From Candidatus Poseidoniaceae archaeon (GTDB lineage: Archaea > Thermoplasmatota > Poseidoniia > Poseidoniales > Poseidoniaceae): DNA of 9,566 nucleotides. The stretch is taken from positions 1 to 9,566 of the forward strand of contig JALRLN010000049.1 of NCBI GenBank assembly GCA_023254445.1, read 5' to 3'. A program made the position numbers and the translations under genes. Positions 6,808 through 9,566 of the stretch are shown piece after piece (within the stretch, counting starts at the first letter, position 1; the number at the start of each line of letters is the position of its first letter). The notes beneath the pieces are model-generated. The model saw only the letters and a program-made list of their open reading frames with translations. It had not been told where the DNA came from and searched no databases.

Positions 6808-9566
6808 AGCGCTCCAGGTTCACCGCGAGGTCTGCAGGGACGGGAGCCATGCCCTTCAGGCGGAGGCCTGACAACGCCATGACCGGGTCGTCCTCGTCGC
6901 CAACCACGACAACGTCGTGAACCGTAACGCCTCCTTCTTCCGTTCCTGTCCGGACGGAGCGCATCCGGAGGGTCTCGTCACGCTCTGGTACGCGGAGCAC
7001 CGTGCTCCATTCGATGCCGACGGGAAGGCTGCTCAGGCCTTCGCTCTCCATCGCGACCAACCCGGCGTTTTGGAACCCTGCCTCAATGAGCATAGGCAAC
7101 GCTTCGAGCAGGACGGATTCACCGTCCTGTTCCACGAGGAACTGATCGGAGGCAGGGAGTTGGTGGCGCATCAGGGCGATGCCGTCTGCCCCGGGCAAAT
7201 CAGCATCGCCCACACCGGCCACCACACCACCGTGGCTTTGGAAGCGAGGCCCGTGGAAGTACCGGAGGTAGATGAACGACGGATGGTGACGGAGTTCCCC
7301 AACGGTGGGAACACCGATGGAAGGCACCTGGTCGACCTCGTCGGCAAGGAACGCGGTCAAATCGTCCGAACAATCCACAAGGCGAACGACGGCAACGTGA
7401 TGCTCTCGCTCTCCAAAGACCTCGCCAGCGGAGTTGGCCAGGTCGGAGACGAGGCGGCACTGCACGCGGTGCCTGCCGCCGTCCGACTCGAGCAGGTTCG
7501 CTTCAACACGGACAAGCATCGTGTCCCGCATCACCTTCACCGGTAAGCCGAACCTCACGTCGCTGAAGCCAGCCAAGCACGTTCCCGGCATCAGCAGCAG
7601 GGCGTTTTGCGCAAACATCTCCAAGGCCATCACGCCGGGATGGTACGGCACGCCGTCGATGGCATGGTCCACGAGGAAGGGATGCTGGGTTGTCGACAAC
7701 ATGCACTGCGTCTCAAGCCGTGCCCCGGCGGAGAAGGAGTTGACCTTCTCAACGAAGGGGAAGCGCAACGGGTCGGCAATCAGCGCTGCCATCTCAGCCG
7801 GCAAGCGAAGCGGGGCCTCACGGAAGGCGCTGAACCGATCCATCAGGCCAAGGCTTCCGCACCCGAGCACGCGGCGTTTTCCACCTGCGAGCGCCTCATC
7901 CACGAACAGATTGACCCCCACATCAACGGGCAGGGTTTCGATGCCCGCTGCTTCGAACACCGCTTCGATCGAACCTCGGGTCGCCATGCCCACGTCCTGC
8001 CACCCGGTCCAACCGATGGCGACAGCACGGGCATCGCCGGCCGCGGTCAAGCGAGCCATTTCAGCATCGAGCACGGAGTTGCCCGCAGCGTAGTCCGTTT
8101 GACCACCGTTGCCAAACCGACCCGCCACCGAAGTAAAACAGGCCGCAAACTCGGGCGCTTCCGCACCCGATGCCTCGAGTGCTTGGCGCATGGCGTTCCA
8201 GCCGTCGACCTTGACACGGACGATGCGATCGAAGGACTCAACGGATTTATCGGCCACAAGTTTGCTTTCTTCAAGCCCAGCGCCATGAACCAGCCCAGTG
8301 AGGGTGATGCCAAGGTTGCGCCCAAGCTTGCTGAGCGCCGAAGCATCGGTCACATCCGCGACGTGGTAGTGGGCATGGTTGCCTGTGGCTTGAATGGAGG
8401 CGAGGGTGGTTTGCACATCCCGTGAACGCAGCATCCGTTGCCATGCTCGATTCCACTCCACCATGGTGACCTTCCCAGAACTGGAGGCGGACATCAACCG
8501 CTCACGCAACGCCATGCGTTCTTCTTCCAACTCCTCATCGCTGCGGCCAACCCATGACTCGGTTCGTTCGAGAAGGGGCGTTCGCCCCAGAAGGTGGAAG
8601 ACGGCACCGACACCGTGCGAGGCCTCGGCCACGCCGATGATGGCCGCAGCGGTCACGCCCGAACCGCCACCTGAGACGAGCCATGCGTCGGTCTCTTTGA
8701 GCGGTCGACGTTCCTCGACGAGGTCTTCGGCAAAGCACACCAGCGTCCAACGTTCCCCTGCACGGTCCAAACCAACCTCCACCTCGCCACCGAGGTCGAG
8801 CAGGTCGTCGACAAGCCGGGTTGCTGTGGTGGCCGGGTCAAGCAACAATTCGGGGTGAAGGTCGAACGCACGGCAACGAACGTGCTCGCGTTCGTGCGCG
8901 TAGGATTTTGTCACGCCGGATGCAGCCGCCATAAGCGCATTGAACCGGTCCCCCCGGTTGCCATGGCGGCCGTCCAATGCCGTCACAGAGGCGACGAAGC
9001 CCTTGCCTGACGTTGCAAAGCCAGCGTCGAGGGCTTTGAGGAGCGTGAACAAGGAATGGCCGGCGAACCTCACTTGTTCCGATGCACCTCCCTCTTCACT
9101 CCACGCCATGCTCGCGAGACGGAGTGGTGCAAGGTGGAGGAGGCCGGCAATCGGGCCCTCCCCAAGCGATGCGACGAACTCGAGGGCCTGGTCAAGGTCA
9201 CCCGGCGACATCCGATGCACCTCACGGTCGCCTTCTTCCTGCACGGCATGCTGTCGAGCACCTGGTTCCAACCCGACGTGTACGGGCTCGAGACCGCGGG
9301 ACCGGAGCGCGTCCGCCACAACGAGGGAAAGTCCCCAATCGTCGTCCGTGATCACGACGCGCCCCACTGGCGCAAGGCGCTCCTCGACACCGCTGCACGG
9401 CTCGACTTCAACCTGCCATCGGCGGCAGCCGTTCAACGATGGGGCATCACCGGACGGTTCGGTGTCTGGTGTCGACGTGGACGTTGAAGGCTGGGGTGGT
9501 TCAGGCTTCACGGTAACCGTCGTACCGCCAGAAGTGAACCGATGGACGTAGGCCACAAATTGGTTC
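6806..9566 (-). CDS. Type I polyketide / PUFA-synthase-like megasynthase, C-terminal ketoreductase-dehydratase part (5' partial)
   Basis: Reduces the beta-keto group of a carrier-bound acyl chain (KR) and removes water (DH). Residues are counted from the GTG at 9556-9554. Residues 1-45 are a Pro/Ser/Thr-rich linker. Residues about 62-285 are the structural half of the KR (GLLHLAPL; FVASVTALDGRHG; a GVTKSYAHE segment and CRAFDLHPE resemble PfaA-type KRs). Residues 290-580 are the catalytic KR with SGGGSGVTAA (295-304), Lys449, Ser476, Tyr489 and Asn493, so the SDR tetrad is complete. Residues about 615-905 are a double-hotdog DH with His631 in HxxxGxxxxP, HGPRFQ at 768-773, and Glu825 where family members usually have Asp (PMLIEAGFQ). 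The frame remains open past the GTG to the window edge without a ribosome binding site, and the linker looks internal, so KS, AT and ACP domains probably lie beyond. No carrier or ketosynthase motif is visible here. A stand-alone KR-DH protein starting at the GTG is the alternative. Confidence 0.87.
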   Translation of the reverse strand, partial: NQFVAYVHRFTSGGTTVTVKPEPPQPSTSTSTPDTEPSGDAPSLNGCRRWQVEVEPCSGVEERLAPVGRVVITDDDWGLSLVVADALRSRGLEPVHVGLEPGARQHAVQEEGDREVHRMSPGDLDQALEFVASLGEGPIAGLLHLAPLRLASMAWSEEGGASEQVRFAGHSLFTLLKALDAGFATSGKGFVASVTALDGRHGNRGDRFNALMAAASGVTKSYAHEREHVRCRAFDLHPELLLDPATTATRLVDDLLDLGGEVEVGLDRAGERWTLVCFAEDLVEERRPLKETDAWLVSGGGSGVTAAAIIGVAEASHGVGAVFHLLGRTPLLERTESWVGRSDEELEEERMALRERLMSASSSGKVTMVEWNRAWQRMLRSRDVQTTLASIQATGNHAHYHVADVTDASALSKLGRNLGITLTGLVHGAGLEESKLVADKSVESFDRIVRVKVDGWNAMRQALEASGAEAPEFAACFTSVAGRFGNGGQTDYAAGNSVLDAEMARLTAAGDARAVAIGWTGWQDVGMATRGSIEAVFEAAGIETLPVDVGVNLFVDEALAGGKRRVLGCGSLGLMDRFSAFREAPLRLPAEMAALIADPLRFPFVEKVNSFSAGARLETQCMLSTTQHPFLVDHAIDGVPYHPGVMALEMFAQNALLLMPGTCLAGFSDVRFGLPVKVMRDTMLVRVEANLLESDGGRHRVQCRLVSDLANSAGEVFGEREHHVAVVRLVDCSDDLTAFLADEVDQVPSIGVPTVGELRHHPSFIYLRYFHGPRFQSHGGVVAGVGDADLPGADGIALMRHQLPASDQFLVEQDGESVLLEALPMLIEAGFQNAGLVAMESEGLSSLPVGIEWSTVLRVPERDETLRMRSVRTGTEEGGVTVHDVVVVGDEDDPVMALSGLRLKGMAPVPADLAVNLER

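Noticed and set aside
7607..8425. 272-codon + strand open frame opposite the synthase
   Set aside because: It is antisense to the KR domain, which has an intact catalytic set on the minus strand; no domain is recognisable in the + product.

Overview
The window reads as a high-GC fragment of an archaeal genome, most likely a marine Poseidoniia (Marine Group II/III Euryarchaeota) or a close relative. This is inferred from the gene content, not from a marker gene. The clues are a giant C-terminally anchored subtilase packed with acidic Asp-rich, TSP3-like repeats containing 'QW' and 'DGDGYGDN' motifs, a secreted M28 peptidase with a lipobox, and a tRNA-Gly gene without an encoded CCA. A bacterial origin cannot be fully excluded from the sequence alone.

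Layout. (1) Positions 1-4440, + strand: the 3' part of a very large S8 subtilase of the KP-43 type. The gene begins left of the window. Domain order is catalytic domain, jelly-roll domain, about 806 residues of cysteine-paired Asp-rich repeats, an Ig-like domain, one membrane helix and a short cytoplasmic tail. (2) Positions 4447-4517, - strand: tRNA-Gly(UCC), six bases past the protease stop codon and convergent with it. (3) Positions 4619-6022, + strand: an M28 zinc aminopeptidase-like lipoprotein with all metal ligands present. (4) Positions 6023-6796, - strand: an Sfp-type 4'-phosphopantetheinyl transferase whose stop codon abuts the M28 stop codon. (5) Positions 6806-9566, - strand: the C-terminal part of a type I polyketide/PUFA-synthase-like megasynthase with a ketoreductase followed by a double-hotdog dehydratase. 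Its frame stays open to the right edge of the window, so the gene almost certainly continues.

How the genes work together. The left half is an exoprotein-degradation set: a surface-anchored endopeptidase produces peptides that an anchored M28 exopeptidase could trim. The right half is a two-gene minus-strand operon in which the phosphopantetheinyl transferase lies 9 bp downstream of the synthase, as expected if it activates the synthase's carrier protein(s). No carrier protein is visible here; it should lie in the part beyond the right edge. A PfaA-like KR-DH module with a dedicated Sfp-type PPTase in a presumed archaeon, whose membrane lipids should be isoprenoid, is the most interesting item in the window. 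There is no gene-free stretch longer than about 100 bp, and no CRISPR array or insertion sequence was seen.
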